Assembly: GCA_016214695.1 (NCBI GenBank)
Contig: JACRNY010000006.1
Coordinates: 1-64,000, forward strand
Reading direction: 5' to 3'
DNA length: 64,000 nt
Origin: Nitrosomonadales bacterium
GTDB taxonomy: Bacteria > Pseudomonadota > Gammaproteobacteria > Burkholderiales > Gallionellaceae
Each line of letters begins with the position of its first letter. Position 1 is the stretch's first letter. Positions 8,661 through 21,143 of this stretch are shown piece after piece. Position numbers and translations under genes: made by a program. The notes below the pieces were generated by a model. That model was not told the DNA's origin. It saw only the letters and a list, made by a program, of their open reading frames with translations, and made no database searches.

Positions 8661-8917
8661 TGGACGACCTGCAGGAATGGATAGGCGGCATCGCCGCCAC
8701 GCTCACCACCTGCTCGTTCATCCCCCAGGTCTGGCGGGTGCTGCAGACCCGCCACACGAAAGACATCTCGCTGGGCATGTATGCGCTCTTCACCTGCGGG
8801 GTCGCGCTGTGGCTGGCCTACGGCATCCTGCTTGGCGCATGGCCTATCATCCTCGCCAACGGCATCACGCTGCTGCTGGCCGGAATGGTACTGGTGCTCA
8901 AGTTACGTTTTGGCTGA
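8660..8917 (+). CDS. SemiSWEET family transporter (PQ-loop repeat)
   Basis: 85 residues with three predicted membrane helices, the size of bacterial SemiSWEETs, which dimerise to make a sugar pore. The PQ-loop signature is visible in TTCSFIPQVWRVLQTRHTKD, followed by ISLGMY. The ATG overlaps the last base of the upstream channel gene, so it is probably cotranscribed with the efflux operon. A link to metal efflux is not obvious, and the substrate is unknown. Confidence 0.88.
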   Translation: MDDLQEWIGGIAATLTTCSFIPQVWRVLQTRHTKDISLGMYALFTCGVALWLAYGILLGAWPIILANGITLLLAGMVLVLKLRFG

Positions 8918-8976
8918 ATCGCCTTTTTACTGGGTTACAATCCCGTCAGGACAGCTACGATTCCCCATACAGAACC

Positions 8977-10188
8977 ATGCTGAAAAAGATACGTGTTAGC
9001 GATGTGCGCTCCGGGATGTTCATCCACGAGATATGCGGCAGCTGGATGGATCACCCGTTCTGGAAGAAGGCCTTCCTGCTCTCGGAAGGCGAAGACCTGA
9101 AGACCCTGAAATCCTGCGGCGTGCAGGAGGTCTGGATCGACACCGACAAAGGCCTCGATATCGGCGCCGAAGCCGTCCTGTCCACGCCCGCAGAAGCCAC
9201 GCAGAAAGTCGAGGACGAACTGCGGGCGATCGCCAAGGCACCTCTGGGCGAACCGCGCGTCCCCATCCATGAAGAACTTGAGCGTGCGCGCAAACTGCAC
9301 GCCAAGAGCAAGGCGGCTGTCACCTCCATGTTTCTGGAAGCGCGCATGGGCAACGCCATCAAGGTCAGCGAAGCGGCACCGCTGGTGGACGAAATTAACC
9401 AGTCCATCACACGCAATCCCGAGGCCTTCCTCAACCTGGCCCGCCTCAAGACCAAGGACGATTACACCTACCTGCATTCGGTCGCCGTCTGCGCGCTGAT
9501 GATCGCCCTGGGCAAGCAACTGGGACTCTCCGGCGCCGATCTGAAGGACGTCGGCCTGGCCGGGCTGCTGCACGATGTCGGCAAGATGATGATCGACGAC
9601 CAGGTGCTGAACAAACCCGGCAAGCTCACCGACGATGAGTTCGAACTCATCAAGGAGCATCCGCGCAGAGGCTGGGAACTGCTGAAAGACTCGCCTGACA
9701 TCACCGAAGTGGCGCTGGATGTATGTCTGCACCACCATGAACGCGTCGACGGCACCGGCTATCCCGAGCGAATCTCCGGGGATAAGCTCACCCTGTTCGC
9801 GCGCATGGGCGCGGTCTGCGACGTATATGACGCCCTCACCTCCAACCGCTGCTACAAGAACGGCTGGGAGCCCGCCGAAACCATCCGCAAGATGGCGGAA
9901 TGGCGCAACGGCCACTTCGACGAGCGCGTGTTCCAGGCCTTCGTCAAGACCATAGGCATCTACCCCTCCGGCACTTTAGTAAGGCTCAAGTCAGGTAGGC
10001 TGGCTATAGTAATCGAGCAGACTGAGAAGAGCCTGCTGACACCTATCGTCAAGGCTTTTTTCTCGACCAAGTCCAACGAGCCTTTTCTGCCTGAACTGAT
10101 CAACCTGAGCAAATCCCAGGAAAGCATCGTCAGCGCAGAAGACCCGGTGAAGTGGGGGTTCGATATGAAACAGCTCACAGGGATGTGA
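8977..10188 (+). CDS. HD-GYP domain cyclic-di-GMP phosphodiesterase with DUF3391
   Basis: 403 residues from ATG 8977; the open frame continues upstream only because it shadows the SemiSWEET gene. An N-terminal DUF3391 domain (about 1-130, starting LKKIRVSDVRSGMFIHEI) precedes the HD-GYP domain (about 150-340). The metal and signature residues are HDVGK, EHPRRGWELL, HHHERVDGTGYP and DVYDALTS. The product would hydrolyse c-di-GMP in the cytoplasm. A -10-like TACAAT lies at 8936-8941. Confidence 0.92.
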   Translation: MLKKIRVSDVRSGMFIHEICGSWMDHPFWKKAFLLSEGEDLKTLKSCGVQEVWIDTDKGLDIGAEAVLSTPAEATQKVEDELRAIAKAPLGEPRVPIHEELERARKLHAKSKAAVTSMFLEARMGNAIKVSEAAPLVDEINQSITRNPEAFLNLARLKTKDDYTYLHSVAVCALMIALGKQLGLSGADLKDVGLAGLLHDVGKMMIDDQVLNKPGKLTDDEFELIKEHPRRGWELLKDSPDITEVALDVCLHHHERVDGTGYPERISGDKLTLFARMGAVCDVYDALTSNRCYKNGWEPAETIRKMAEWRNGHFDERVFQAFVKTIGIYPSGTLVRLKSGRLAIVIEQTEKSLLTPIVKAFFSTKSNEPFLPELINLSKSQESIVSAEDPVKWGFDMKQLTGM

Positions 10189-10222
10189 AGCACACAGATA
10201 ACAACTTTCTCAGGAGAACAGC

Positions 10223-12187
10223 ATGTCAGATATCCAGTCGGTCTTGAATGAAAAGCGCGTATTTGCGCCCACCGATGCCTTTGTGAAGCAGGCCAACGTC
10301 TCCGGTATGGCTGCCTACAAAGCGATGGTCGATGCCGCCAACCAGGATTACGCAGGCTACTGGGCCAACCTGGCGCGCGAGAACATCCTCTGGCACAAAC
10401 CCTTCACCAAGACGTTGGACGACAGCAACGCCCCGTTCTACAAATGGTTCGAGGACGGCCAGCTGAACGTCTCCTACAACTGCCTCGACAAGCACCTGGC
10501 CACCCAAGGCGACAAGACCGCGATCATCTTCGAAGCCGACGACGGCTCGGTCACCAGAATCAGCTACAAGGACCTGCACGCCCGCGTCTGCCAGTTCGCC
10601 AACGGCCTGAAATCGCGCGGCATCAAAAAGGGCGACCGCGTCATCGTCTACATGCCGATGAGCATCGAAGCCGTGATCGCCATGCAAGCCTGCGCCCGCA
10701 TCGGCGCCATCCACTCCGTGGTGTTCGGCGGCTTCTCTTCCAAGAGCCTGCACGAGCGCATCACCGACGCACAGGCCGTGGCAGTCATCACCTCCGACGG
10801 CCAGTTCCGCGGCGGCAAGGCGATGGCGCTCAAGCCTGCCGTGGACGAGGCTCTGGGCATGGGCGGCTGCGATGGCGTGCACACCGTCATCGTCTACCAG
10901 CGCACCAAGGGCGAAGTGCAATGGCACAAGAACAACGTCTGGTGGCATGACATCGTCGCCGGCCAAGGCAGCACCTGCGAACCGGAGTGGGTGGGCGCGG
11001 AACATCCGCTGTTCATCCTCTACACCTCCGGCTCCACCGGCAAACCCAAGGGCGTGCAGCACTCCACCGGCGGCTATCTGCTGGGCGCGATGGTCTCGAT
11101 CAAGTGGGTATTCGACTACAAACCCTCCGACATCTTCTGGTGCACCGCCGACGTGGGCTGGATCACCGGCCACAGCTATGTCGCCTACGGCCCGCTGGCC
11201 ATCGGCGCGACGCAGGTCATCTTCGAGGGCGTGCCCACGTACCCGGACGCCGGTCGCTTCTGGAAGATGATCCAGGACCACAAGGTCACCACCTTCTACA
11301 CCGCGCCGACAGCGATCCGTTCACTGATCAAGCTCGGCGGCGACCTGCCGAAACAATACGACCTGTCCTCGCTGCGCCTGCTGGGTTCCGTGGGTGAGCC
11401 GATCAATCCCGAAGCCTGGATTTGGTACTACAACACCGTCGGCGGCGCGCGCTGTCCGATCGTGGACACCTGGTGGCAGACCGAGACCGGCTGCCACATG
11501 ATCGCCCCGCTGCCGGGCGCGATGCCGATCAAACCCGGCACCTGCACCCTGCCGCTGCCCGGCATCATGGCCACCATCGTCAATGAAGCAGGCGACGAGG
11601 TACATGACCAGCACGGTGGTTTCCTCGTCATCAAGAAACCGTTCCCTTCACAGATCCGCACCATCTGGGGCGATCCTGATCGCTACAAGAAGAGCTACTT
11701 CCCGGAAGAGATGAAGGGAGCCTACCTGGCCGGCGACTCCGCGCACCGCGACGAAGACGGTTACTTCTGGATCATGGGACGTATCGACGACGTGCTGAAC
11801 GTCTCGGGTCACCGTCTCGGTACGATGGAGATCGAATCGGCGCTGGTCGCCAACCCCCTGGTGGCGGAAGCCGCAGTGGTCGGCAAGCCCCACGAGATCA
11901 AGGGCGAGGCTGTCGTTGCCTTCGTGGTGCTGAAAGGCGCACGCCCGGCCGATGCGGCTGCGGTCAAAAAACTGGCCGACGAGCTGCGCAACTGGGTCGG
12001 CAAGGAGATCGGCCCCATCGCCAAACCCGATGAGATCCGCTTCGGTGAGAACTTGCCGAAGACCCGTTCCGGCAAGATCATGCGCCGTCTGTTGCGCGCG
12101 ATCGCCAAGGGCGAGGAGATCACCCAGGACGTCTCGACTCTTGAAAATCCGGCCATCCTGGAACAACTGAAAGAAGTCATCAAGTAA
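10223..12187 (+). CDS. acs: Acetyl-CoA synthetase
   Basis: 654 residues, full length. It converts acetate, ATP and CoA to acetyl-CoA. The adenylate-forming core carries [14 protein letters not shown] (P-loop-like), the DTWWQTETG motif, and [19 protein letters not shown]. The C-terminal [13 protein letters not shown] holds the lysine usually controlled by acetylation. The ribosome-binding site is AGGAG (10212-10216). A strong terminator follows, so the gene is probably monocistronic. Confidence 0.97.
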   Translation: MSDIQSVLNEKRVFAPTDAFVKQANVSGMAAYKAMVDAANQDYAGYWANLARENILWHKPFTKTLDDSNAPFYKWFEDGQLNVSYNCLDKHLATQGDKTAIIFEADDGSVTRISYKDLHARVCQFANGLKSRGIKKGDRVIVYMPMSIEAVIAMQACARIGAIHSVVFGGFSSKSLHERITDAQAVAVITSDGQFRGGKAMALKPAVDEALGMGGCDGVHTVIVYQRTKGEVQWHKNNVWWHDIVAGQGSTCEPEWVGAEHPLFILYTSGSTGKPKGVQHSTGGYLLGAMVSIKWVFDYKPSDIFWCTADVGWITGHSYVAYGPLAIGATQVIFEGVPTYPDAGRFWKMIQDHKVTTFYTAPTAIRSLIKLGGDLPKQYDLSSLRLLGSVGEPINPEAWIWYYNTVGGARCPIVDTWWQTETGCHMIAPLPGAMPIKPGTCTLPLPGIMATIVNEAGDEVHDQHGGFLVIKKPFPSQIRTIWGDPDRYKKSYFPEEMKGAYLAGDSAHRDEDGYFWIMGRIDDVLNVSGHRLGTMEIESALVANPLVAEAAVVGKPHEIKGEAVVAFVVLKGARPADAAAVKKLADELRNWVGKEIGPIAKPDEIRFGENLPKTRSGKIMRRLLRAIAKGEEITQDVSTLENPAILEQLKEVIK

Positions 12188-12216
12188 ACACCGCCGGCAT
12201 CTTCGCCACACCAGGG

Positions 12217-12243
12217 GGGGAGCGGCGACGCTCCCCTTTTTTG
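12217..12243 (+). terminator. Rho-independent terminator of acs
   Basis: GGGGAGCG (12217-12224) pairs perfectly with CGCTCCCC (12229-12236) around a GCGA tetraloop, followed by seven T residues. It lies 30 bp after the acs stop. Confidence 0.93.
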
Positions 12244-12369
12244 TTACCCAAGACACGCTGCCCGTGGGAAAAAACTGCCAATAATCAAACTGCAATGCCA
12301 GCGCCGAGGTTGACCCATGCTGCCTGCTCCGTTACCATCGCGGCACTTCCATCAATACGGCTGTCCATA

Positions 12370-13895
12370 GTGTCCATCAAAAAACCGTTACAGCTCATTC
12401 TCAGCGCCGTTCTCGGCTGCTCCATTGCCATAGCATCCCATGCGGAAACGGTGGTGGCATCGAATACTCCCGAACTGGCCACCCCTCTTGCGGCCACACC
12501 TGCACCACAAGCAACCGTCGAAGCTGACCCCGAAACGCAAGCCCCTGCCCCGATCCGCGAGGCGATGATCGTTGCGCCCGAACCGGTTCCGGAAGATCTA
12601 TGGCAACGCATCCGCAACGGCTATGCCATGAACGAGCTGAACAGCCCGCTGATCAAGCGCCACGAGAAGTGGTATGCCAGCCATCCCGATTACGTATTGC
12701 GCATGACCGAACGCGGTCGTCGTTACCTGTTCTACATCGTCGAGGAAGTCGAACGCCGCGGCATGCCGATGGAGATCGCGCTGCTGCCGATGATCGAGAG
12801 CGCCTTCAACCCCGGCGCCAATTCGGTCGCCAGCGCCTCCGGCATCTGGCAGTTCATCCCCTCCACCGGCAAACACTTCGGCATGGAGCAGAACTGGTGG
12901 CATGACGGTCGTCGCGACATCATCGGTGCTACCAACGGCGCGCTGGACTACCTGCAAAAGCTGCATGACCAGTTCGGCGATTGGGAACTGGCGCTGGCCG
13001 CCTACAACTGGGGCGAAAACGCAGTCGCCCGCGCGCAGGCCAAGAACCGCAAGCTGCGCAAGCCCACCGACTACTCGCATCTCCGGATGCCGCGCGAGAC
13101 CCAGAACTACGTGCCGAAACTGCTGGCCGTGAAAAACATCGTCAGCGACCCTGCCAGCTTCGGCCTGATCCTCAGCGACGTGCCCGATGAACCTTATTTC
13201 GAAGCGGTCGCCGCCAATCAGCACATGGATGTGAAGATCGCCGCGGAACTCGCCGACATCTCGATGGAAGAATTCATCGCCCTCAATCCCAGCCACAACC
13301 GCCCGGTGATCCTGCAGGACACCTCGAACGTGCTGCTGCTGCCGGTAGACAAGGTCGAGACATTCCGCAGCAATCTGGCCAAGACCAATCTGCGCCTGGT
13401 TTCCTGGCAGCCCTACGAAAGCAGGAAAGGCGAGCGCTTCGAGCAGATCGCCGCTCACTTCGGCCTGACGATCTCGGAACTGCGCTCTGCCAACGGCCTG
13501 TCCAAGTATGCGCAGGAAAGCAACGGCCAGACCCTGCTGGTACCGATCAAGGATGAGGAATCGGCGATCCAGTTCGCCGCGTTCAACATGCATCCCAACG
13601 CGGTGGCCGAGATGTACGGGGCGGTTCGCTACACGGTACGCAAGGGCGACACCATCTCCACCATCGCGCGCCGCTTCCATGTCAGCCAGAGACAGCTGCG
13701 CGAGGCCAACAACGGCAGGACCTTCCTGCGCGTCGGCCAGCATTTCAACATCGTCCTCTCCGACACCCATCGCCCCGCCGCGCGCAAACACAGCGTCACA
13801 GCGACCAAAGCCAAATCGAAGAAAAGCAGCAACACGCAGAAAAAGCCGGCCAGCATGAAGGTCGCTTACGCCCCGCGCCAATCCGGGCAGTCCAA

Positions 13896-13899
<4 letters not shown>
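12370..13899 (+). CDS. mltD: Membrane-bound lytic murein transglycosylase D (SLT plus LysM)
   Basis: About 509 residues from the GTG at 12370, the start that gives a clean signal peptide ending ASHA-E. The open frame extends 43 codons further upstream without a likely start. It cleaves peptidoglycan glycan strands. The SLT domain (about 120-270) has ESAFNPGANSVASASGIWQF with the catalytic Glu, then LALAAYNWGENAV. Two LysM-type segments follow (about 340-400 and 425-468; YTVRKGDTISTIARRFHVS is clear). The C-terminus is a basic Lys/Ser tail. Its stop overlaps convergent yejF by 4 bp. Confidence 0.9.
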
Positions 13900-15880
<1,981 letters not shown>

Positions 15881-15884
<4 letters not shown>

Positions 15885-17248
15885 GTCGCGGTCTCCGTCC
15901 GGTTCAGGCGCGGATCGAAAGCATCGCGCACCGCGTCGGCAAAAAGATTCGCCGCCAGAACCAGCACCAGCATGAAGCCGAAGGCGGCGGCCAGCGCCCA
16001 CCACACCATGGGCTCGCGCCCCATCTCCAGCCTTGCCGCATTGATCATGGTGCCGAAGGAGATCATCGAGGGATCGACACCGACGCCCACATAGGACAGC
16101 ACCGCCTCGGCCAGCACCAGCGCGGAGAAATCCATCACCAGCGCGATGAGGATGATGTGCATCACGTTGGGCATGATGTGACGGGTGAGGATGCGCAGGG
16201 ACGACACGCCGAACGCCTGCGCCGCCTGGATGTATTCCATCTCGCGCAACTTGAGCGTTTCGCCGCGCAGCAGGCGGCACAGCCCGGTCCAGCTGGTCAG
16301 GCCGAGGATGAGGCACAGCGCGACCAGGCGCATGTCGGCGCGCGCGGCGGCGGTATCGAACCAGTCCGGATGGGTATCGAGTGTTACCTGCATCATCAGC
16401 ACCGCCGCCGCGATCAGCAGCACGCTGGGGATGGAACTCAGCACGGTGTAGAGATATTGAATAAGATCGTCCACCCAGCCGCGGAAATAGCCTGCGGCGA
16501 CGCCGAGGAACAGGGCCAGCGGCAAGGTCACCAGCGTGGTCACCGTGCCGATGATGAGTCCGGTGCGTATGCTCTTCAGCGACAGGTAGAGCACGTCCTG
16601 TCCTACCTTGTCCGTGCCCAGCACGTGATAGACGGTGGCAAGGCTGACGACGGCGCCGATGAAAGTGGTGAGGAGCAGCGTGGCGATGGAGACCGCAAGA
16701 TCGCATCCGGAAGTGCAACGCACGGTGCGGTGGGTAAGGTAGAACGACAACAACCCGACCAGCAGCCCCAGCCCGCCGCCGATCAGCGCCCGCTTCGCCA
16801 CATCCGCTGTGCGTTGCGACACATCCGCCAGATGTGCGCCACCGTACTGCAAGCGCGGATAGTCGCGCAGGATATTGCCATGTGCGTCGGTCATGCTCTC
16901 CTTGGCATACAGCGTGAGTGCGAAGGGCTCGGAATAGGTCTTTTCGGTATGCGTGCGCAGCGGTCCAACCAGCGTGTCGAACACACTCAGCACTTCGGGC
17001 GAATACACTTTCTCCCCGCCACCGGTCTGCGGCAGGGCGCTGCGGAAATGCAATGTATCCAGCAGCCCGACCAACAGGAACAGTGACAGCACCAGCAGCG
17101 ACACCATCGCCACACCGTTCTTCGCCACGCGTTTCCACGGCAACAGCAGATGCTCGTGCCGCCGCACATAGATAGCGGTGGCGACCGCCACGGCCAGCAG
17201 CAGGAAGATCAGTTTGTCGCTCCACAGGAAGACGAGCTGGAAACTCAT
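15881..17248 (-). CDS. yejE: Peptide ABC transporter permease (YejE-like)
   Basis: 455 residues. It is an inner-membrane permease of the DppC/YejE type. A membrane segment lies at the N-terminus. A long periplasmic loop (about 65-150) separates it from the core permease domain. The EAA-type loop is ILTRHIMPNVMHII preceded by REMEYIQAAQAFGVSSLR. It overlaps yejB upstream and yejF downstream by 4 bp each. The long N-terminal loop fits YejE rather than DppC. Confidence 0.9.
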
Positions 17249-18222
17249 TGCAGCCTCACCCGTGGATCGACCGCAGTGTAGGAGATGTCAGTCAGGATCA
17301 GCCCGACGATGTACAGCACCGAACCGAGGAACACCATGGCGCGCACCACGCTGAAATCCTGCGCGTTGATGGCGTCGATGGTGTAGCTGCCGAGGCCGGG
17401 GATGCCGAAGAACGACTCGGTGAGCAGGCTGCCCATGAACAGCAGCGGGATGACCACCACCACGCCCGTCAGTATCGGGATCATGGCGTTCTTCAATACA
17501 TGCGTGAACAGCACACGCAGCTCGGACAAACCCTTGGCGCGTGCTGTGCGCACGTAGTCCTTGCCGATCTCTTCGAGGAAGATGGTGCGGTACCAGCGGC
17601 TGCTGGAACCGATGCCGCCCGCTACGCCAATCAGGATGGGCAGCACCACGAACTTGAAACTGTCCGCCCCGCCCGCATAGCCGGAGATGGGCACCAGATG
17701 CCACAGCTTGCTGACCACGAACTGCCCGCCGATGATGTAGAACAGGCCGGAGACAGACATCAGCAGCACGCACAGCGCCACGCCCGCCATGTCCAGCGCG
17801 GTGGCGCGGAACAGCGTCATCAGCAGCGCAAAACTGACATACACGACGAGACCGATGAGGAAGGTCGGCAGCGCAATGGCCAAACTCGGGCCCATGCGCT
17901 TGGCGATCTCGCGACCGATGCTGCGGCCATCGTCGGAATAGCCGAAGTCGAAAACGAACATGCTGGCCGATTTTTGCCAGAAGATGGTGTCGGTGAGCTG
18001 GTCCGTGCCGCCGGCCGCGCTGTTGACGAACAGCGGCTTGTCGTAGCCGCGCTGCTGTTTCCACTTCTCGATGGCTTCCGGTGTCACGCGCTTGATGCCG
18101 AGCTGCATGCGCGCCATGTCGTCCGGGGTGTTGACCACGAAGAACAGCGCGAAGGTGAGCAGGTTCACCCCGATCAGGATGGGTACAGCGTAGAGGATGC
18201 GGCGGATGAGGTAGGCGATCAT
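17245..18222 (-). CDS. yejB: Peptide ABC transporter permease (YejB-like)
   Basis: 325 residues. It is a DppB/YejB-type permease with N-terminal MIAYLIRRILYAVPILIGVN and the EAA loop YVRTARAKGLSELRVLFTHV. About six membrane helices are expected. A possible minus-strand -10 TACAAT lies about 10-15 bp before the start (plus 18232-18237). It is the first of three tightly overlapping genes yejB-yejE-yejF. The matching binding protein lies upstream beyond the inserted DsbA-like gene. Confidence 0.92.
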   Translation of the reverse strand: MIAYLIRRILYAVPILIGVNLLTFALFFVVNTPDDMARMQLGIKRVTPEAIEKWKQQRGYDKPLFVNSAAGGTDQLTDTIFWQKSASMFVFDFGYSDDGRSIGREIAKRMGPSLAIALPTFLIGLVVYVSFALLMTLFRATALDMAGVALCVLLMSVSGLFYIIGGQFVVSKLWHLVPISGYAGGADSFKFVVLPILIGVAGGIGSSSRWYRTIFLEEIGKDYVRTARAKGLSELRVLFTHVLKNAMIPILTGVVVVIPLLFMGSLLTESFFGIPGLGSYTIDAINAQDFSVVRAMVFLGSVLYIVGLILTDISYTAVDPRVRLQ

Positions 18223-18320
18223 GACGCCGCTATTGTACGGTAAACCCCGCCTGGCAAAACAACGGAACGCGGCGTGAATCGGCTATCATCCGGCCATACA
18301 AACCTCCTGGGGAAACAGCC

Positions 18321-18959
18321 ATGCGCGTCGAGATCTGGTCGGATGTCATCTGCCCCTGGTGCTATATCGGCAAACGCAACTTTGAAAAGGCGCTGGCGGA
18401 TTTCCCGCACAGGGAACAGGTGCAGATCGTCTGGCGCAGCTTCGAACTCGATCCGGGATCACCGCGCCAATTGCCGGGTACGCTGGAAGAGATGCTGGCG
18501 AAGAAATATCGCGTCAGCCGGCAGGAAGCTGCTGCGATGATCAGCCGCGTGACCGAAGCGGCCAGAGGCGCGGGGCTGGAATACCGCCTCGACCAGGCTC
18601 GCAGCGGCAACACCTTCGATGTTCACCGCCTGCTGCATCACGCCGCCGGCCAGGGACTGGGCGCCCAGGCGACCGAACGGCTCATGCACGCCTATTTCTG
18701 TGAATCGCTGCCGGTGGGAGAACGCACCGCCCTCGCCCGCCTCGCGCCGGAATTCGGCATTGCCGAGAACGAAGCCATGAAGGTGCTGGAGAGCGAAGAC
18801 CATGCCGCTGCGGTTCGTGCCGACGAGGCGCGCGCCGCCTCGCTGGGCATCAACGTCGTGCCTTCATTCGTGTTCGGCGAGAAGCATCTGGTCACAGGAG
18901 CGAAGCCGGTTGAGGGATTTGCCGAGGCGCTGCAGCAGGCCATGAGCGCAAAGGACTGA
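18321..18959 (+). CDS. DsbA/FrnE family thioredoxin-fold oxidoreductase
   Basis: 212 residues with no signal peptide, so probably cytoplasmic. The active site CPWC is at residues 11-14 (MRVEIWSDVICPWCYIGKR). A helical insertion and a C-terminal thioredoxin strand with the cis-Pro region (INVVPSFVFG) follow. FrnE-like proteins act in thiol-disulfide exchange and oxidative stress in several bacteria. The gene lies on the opposite strand between the peptide-binding protein and yejB, splitting what would otherwise be one transporter operon. Its stop is 4 bp from the convergent binding-protein gene. Confidence 0.9.
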   Translation: MRVEIWSDVICPWCYIGKRNFEKALADFPHREQVQIVWRSFELDPGSPRQLPGTLEEMLAKKYRVSRQEAAAMISRVTEAARGAGLEYRLDQARSGNTFDVHRLLHHAAGQGLGAQATERLMHAYFCESLPVGERTALARLAPEFGIAENEAMKVLESEDHAAAVRADEARAASLGINVVPSFVFGEKHLVTGAKPVEGFAEALQQAMSAKD

Positions 18960-18963
18960 GGTT

Positions 18964-21072
18964 TTAGCGGGCCTGTTCCCGTTTCCGCAACACCCACCCC
19001 ATCCACCCGACAAACAGCAACACCAGGCCCGCGCCCGCCCACAACGGCCACCGCAACGGCTGGTTCCATTCACGGCGCAGGCGGTCGCGCTGCTGCGCAT
19101 CCACGCGCCAGTATTTGAGCTTGTTGTTGGCCATGATGTTGGGTTTTACGTTGTGCAGCCAGCCGTGGCGCAGCACGTAGCTCTTGGGATGGTAGCCCCA
19201 CAGCCAGGGCGAGTCGCGGCGCAGGATCTCCAGCATGCGGTCGATGATGGCCTGTCGTGTGGGGCCGCTCTCCATGTTCTTCATCTGCTCGAACAGCCGG
19301 TCGAATTCCGCCTCGCTGTAGTTGCTGGCGTTCTCGCCGCCTTTGGCCACCTTGGCCTGCGGTCCGTGCAGCAGGAAGAAGAAGTTCTCCGGGTCGGGAT
19401 AGTCGGCGTTCCAGCCGTAGAAGAACATCTGCGTGTCGCCGCGCCGGATCTTGTCCTGGAAGCGGTTGTAGTCGGTACTGCGCACGTCGAGCTGCACGCC
19501 GAGCTTGTCGAACTGCTTGCGCAGCCAGTCCAGGCGCGACTTGTTACCCATGCCGGTGGCGGTGGTGTCGAAGTGGATCACCAGCGGCTGGCCGGTCTTC
19601 GCGTCGACACCGTCGGGATAGCCAGCCTCGGCCAGCAGACGTTTCGCCTCTTTGACGGGTTTGCGCTGCGGTTCGTCGTTCACACAGTCATAGACGTAAT
19701 GATTGATGCCGGCACAACCTTCGCGGTGACCGAAGATACCCGGCGGGATGGGCGATTGCGCACTGATGCCGCGTCCGTTGGCGAAGATGGAGACGAATTC
19801 CTCGAAGTCCACGGCGATGGCAATGGCGCGACGCAGTTTGCGCGCGCGTTCCGAATCGCCGCCCGTCACCGGATCGAGCAGGTTGAAACCGGTGTACTTG
19901 GTCGACGTGGAAACGGCGGTGTCGAGCACGATGCCTTGCGCCTTCATCGCTTCGCTCACGGTCGCTTCGCCGCTCACGCCGACCGATACGGCCTGATCGA
20001 AGCTGTCCGAACTGATGGCCGAGGCGTCGTAATAGCCTTGCAGGAATTTGTTCCAGTACGGGATGGTTTCCTTCTCCAGCGAGAACACGATACTGTCGAT
20101 CAGCGGCAACGGCTTGCCCGCATCGGCCAGGAACCCGGCGTCAGCATCGCCGGCCTCTCCTTCGGACGGATAGCTCTCGCTGTCATAATAAGGGTTCCTG
20201 GTGAGTACCATGCGCCGGTTGGGATCGTTCTCCGACAGGTAATACGGCCCGCTGCCCACCGGCCACCAGTCCAGTGTGAGGTTGCGTTCCTTCATGCCGG
20301 GCTGGGCATAGAAGCGTTCCACCTCCTGCGGCATGGGCGAGAAGAACGGCATCGCCAGCCAATAGGCGAACTGCGGATATTTGCCGTGGATGGTGATGCG
20401 ATAGGTGGTGGCGTCCACCACTTCCACGCCCGGCAGCGGATACGCGTTCAGATCGATGAATCCGCCGGGGGCAGTCCTGGCCGCCTGCTGCAAAGTGGCG
20501 GCATAGTCCTTGAGACCGACGATGTATTCGCTCATCACGCCGGCGATGGGCGTGTGCAACTGCGGATGCACCAGGCGTTTGATCTGGTAGGCATAGTCCG
20601 CCGCGGTGACGACGCGCGTGGAGGTCTGCCTGAAATCACCCAATGTCGAGATGTCGCCCAACTTGAGCATGTGGTTGGCCGGAACGAACGCCGGGTGCGG
20701 CTGGTAGCGCATGCCCGGCTTGATGCGGATCTCGTACACACTATAGGCGATGCGTTCGGGCGCCACATTTTCCGGCAAGGGACGACCATTCTTGCCGAGA
20801 TAGCTGATCATGGGCATCGCACTGGCAGCCAGCGGCGTCAGCTGATAGGGGCGTTTCAGGTAGTGATACTGCAGGGGCGGCGCATAGACCAGCGCGAGGA
20901 AATCGTATTCGTTCTCGCTGTATGCCTGCGCCGGATCGAGATGCTTGGGGCGCTCGATGAAGGCAGTGTAGAGGATGGACCTGCCATCATCCGCAAGCGG
21001 ATAGGGGTTGTTCCACAGCCCGCCATCGCAGGCGGCCAGCGGTAGCAGCAGCAATATCCACAGCGATCTCAT
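18964..21072 (-). CDS. Peptide ABC transporter substrate-binding lipoprotein with C-terminal membrane segment
   Basis: 702 residues from ATG 21072, chosen because it gives a lipoprotein signal (RSLWILLLLPLAAC, lipobox LAAC). The body is an SBP family 5 (Yej/Dpp/OppA type) binding protein; motifs such as RRAIAIAVDFEEFVSIFANG and LLAEAGYPDGVDAKTGQP are typical. The C-terminus is odd: a predicted membrane helix (LWAGAGLVLLFVGWMGWVL) with a positive tail, in addition to the N-terminal lipid anchor. It probably feeds the downstream YejBEF permease and ATPase. Confidence 0.9.
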   Translation of the reverse strand: MRSLWILLLLPLAACDGGLWNNPYPLADDGRSILYTAFIERPKHLDPAQAYSENEYDFLALVYAPPLQYHYLKRPYQLTPLAASAMPMISYLGKNGRPLPENVAPERIAYSVYEIRIKPGMRYQPHPAFVPANHMLKLGDISTLGDFRQTSTRVVTAADYAYQIKRLVHPQLHTPIAGVMSEYIVGLKDYAATLQQAARTAPGGFIDLNAYPLPGVEVVDATTYRITIHGKYPQFAYWLAMPFFSPMPQEVERFYAQPGMKERNLTLDWWPVGSGPYYLSENDPNRRMVLTRNPYYDSESYPSEGEAGDADAGFLADAGKPLPLIDSIVFSLEKETIPYWNKFLQGYYDASAISSDSFDQAVSVGVSGEATVSEAMKAQGIVLDTAVSTSTKYTGFNLLDPVTGGDSERARKLRRAIAIAVDFEEFVSIFANGRGISAQSPIPPGIFGHREGCAGINHYVYDCVNDEPQRKPVKEAKRLLAEAGYPDGVDAKTGQPLVIHFDTTATGMGNKSRLDWLRKQFDKLGVQLDVRSTDYNRFQDKIRRGDTQMFFYGWNADYPDPENFFFLLHGPQAKVAKGGENASNYSEAEFDRLFEQMKNMESGPTRQAIIDRMLEILRRDSPWLWGYHPKSYVLRHGWLHNVKPNIMANNKLKYWRVDAQQRDRLRREWNQPLRWPLWAGAGLVLLFVGWMGWVLRKREQAR

Positions 21073-21143
21073 GGCGCAAGAGTTTAGCCGAAACGCCATG
21101 CTTCGCGTTAATATTGCACCCAGGATACACAAGGGATGCAACC

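Noticed and set aside
8677..8976. Upstream extension of the HD-GYP frame over the SemiSWEET gene
   Set aside because: The extension is the +1-frame shadow of the SemiSWEET gene; DUF3391 starts at the ATG at 8977.
19153..21045. 630-residue open frame antisense to the peptide-binding protein
   Set aside because: A mirror frame of a well-supported lipoprotein gene; its composition is that of antisense shadow frames.
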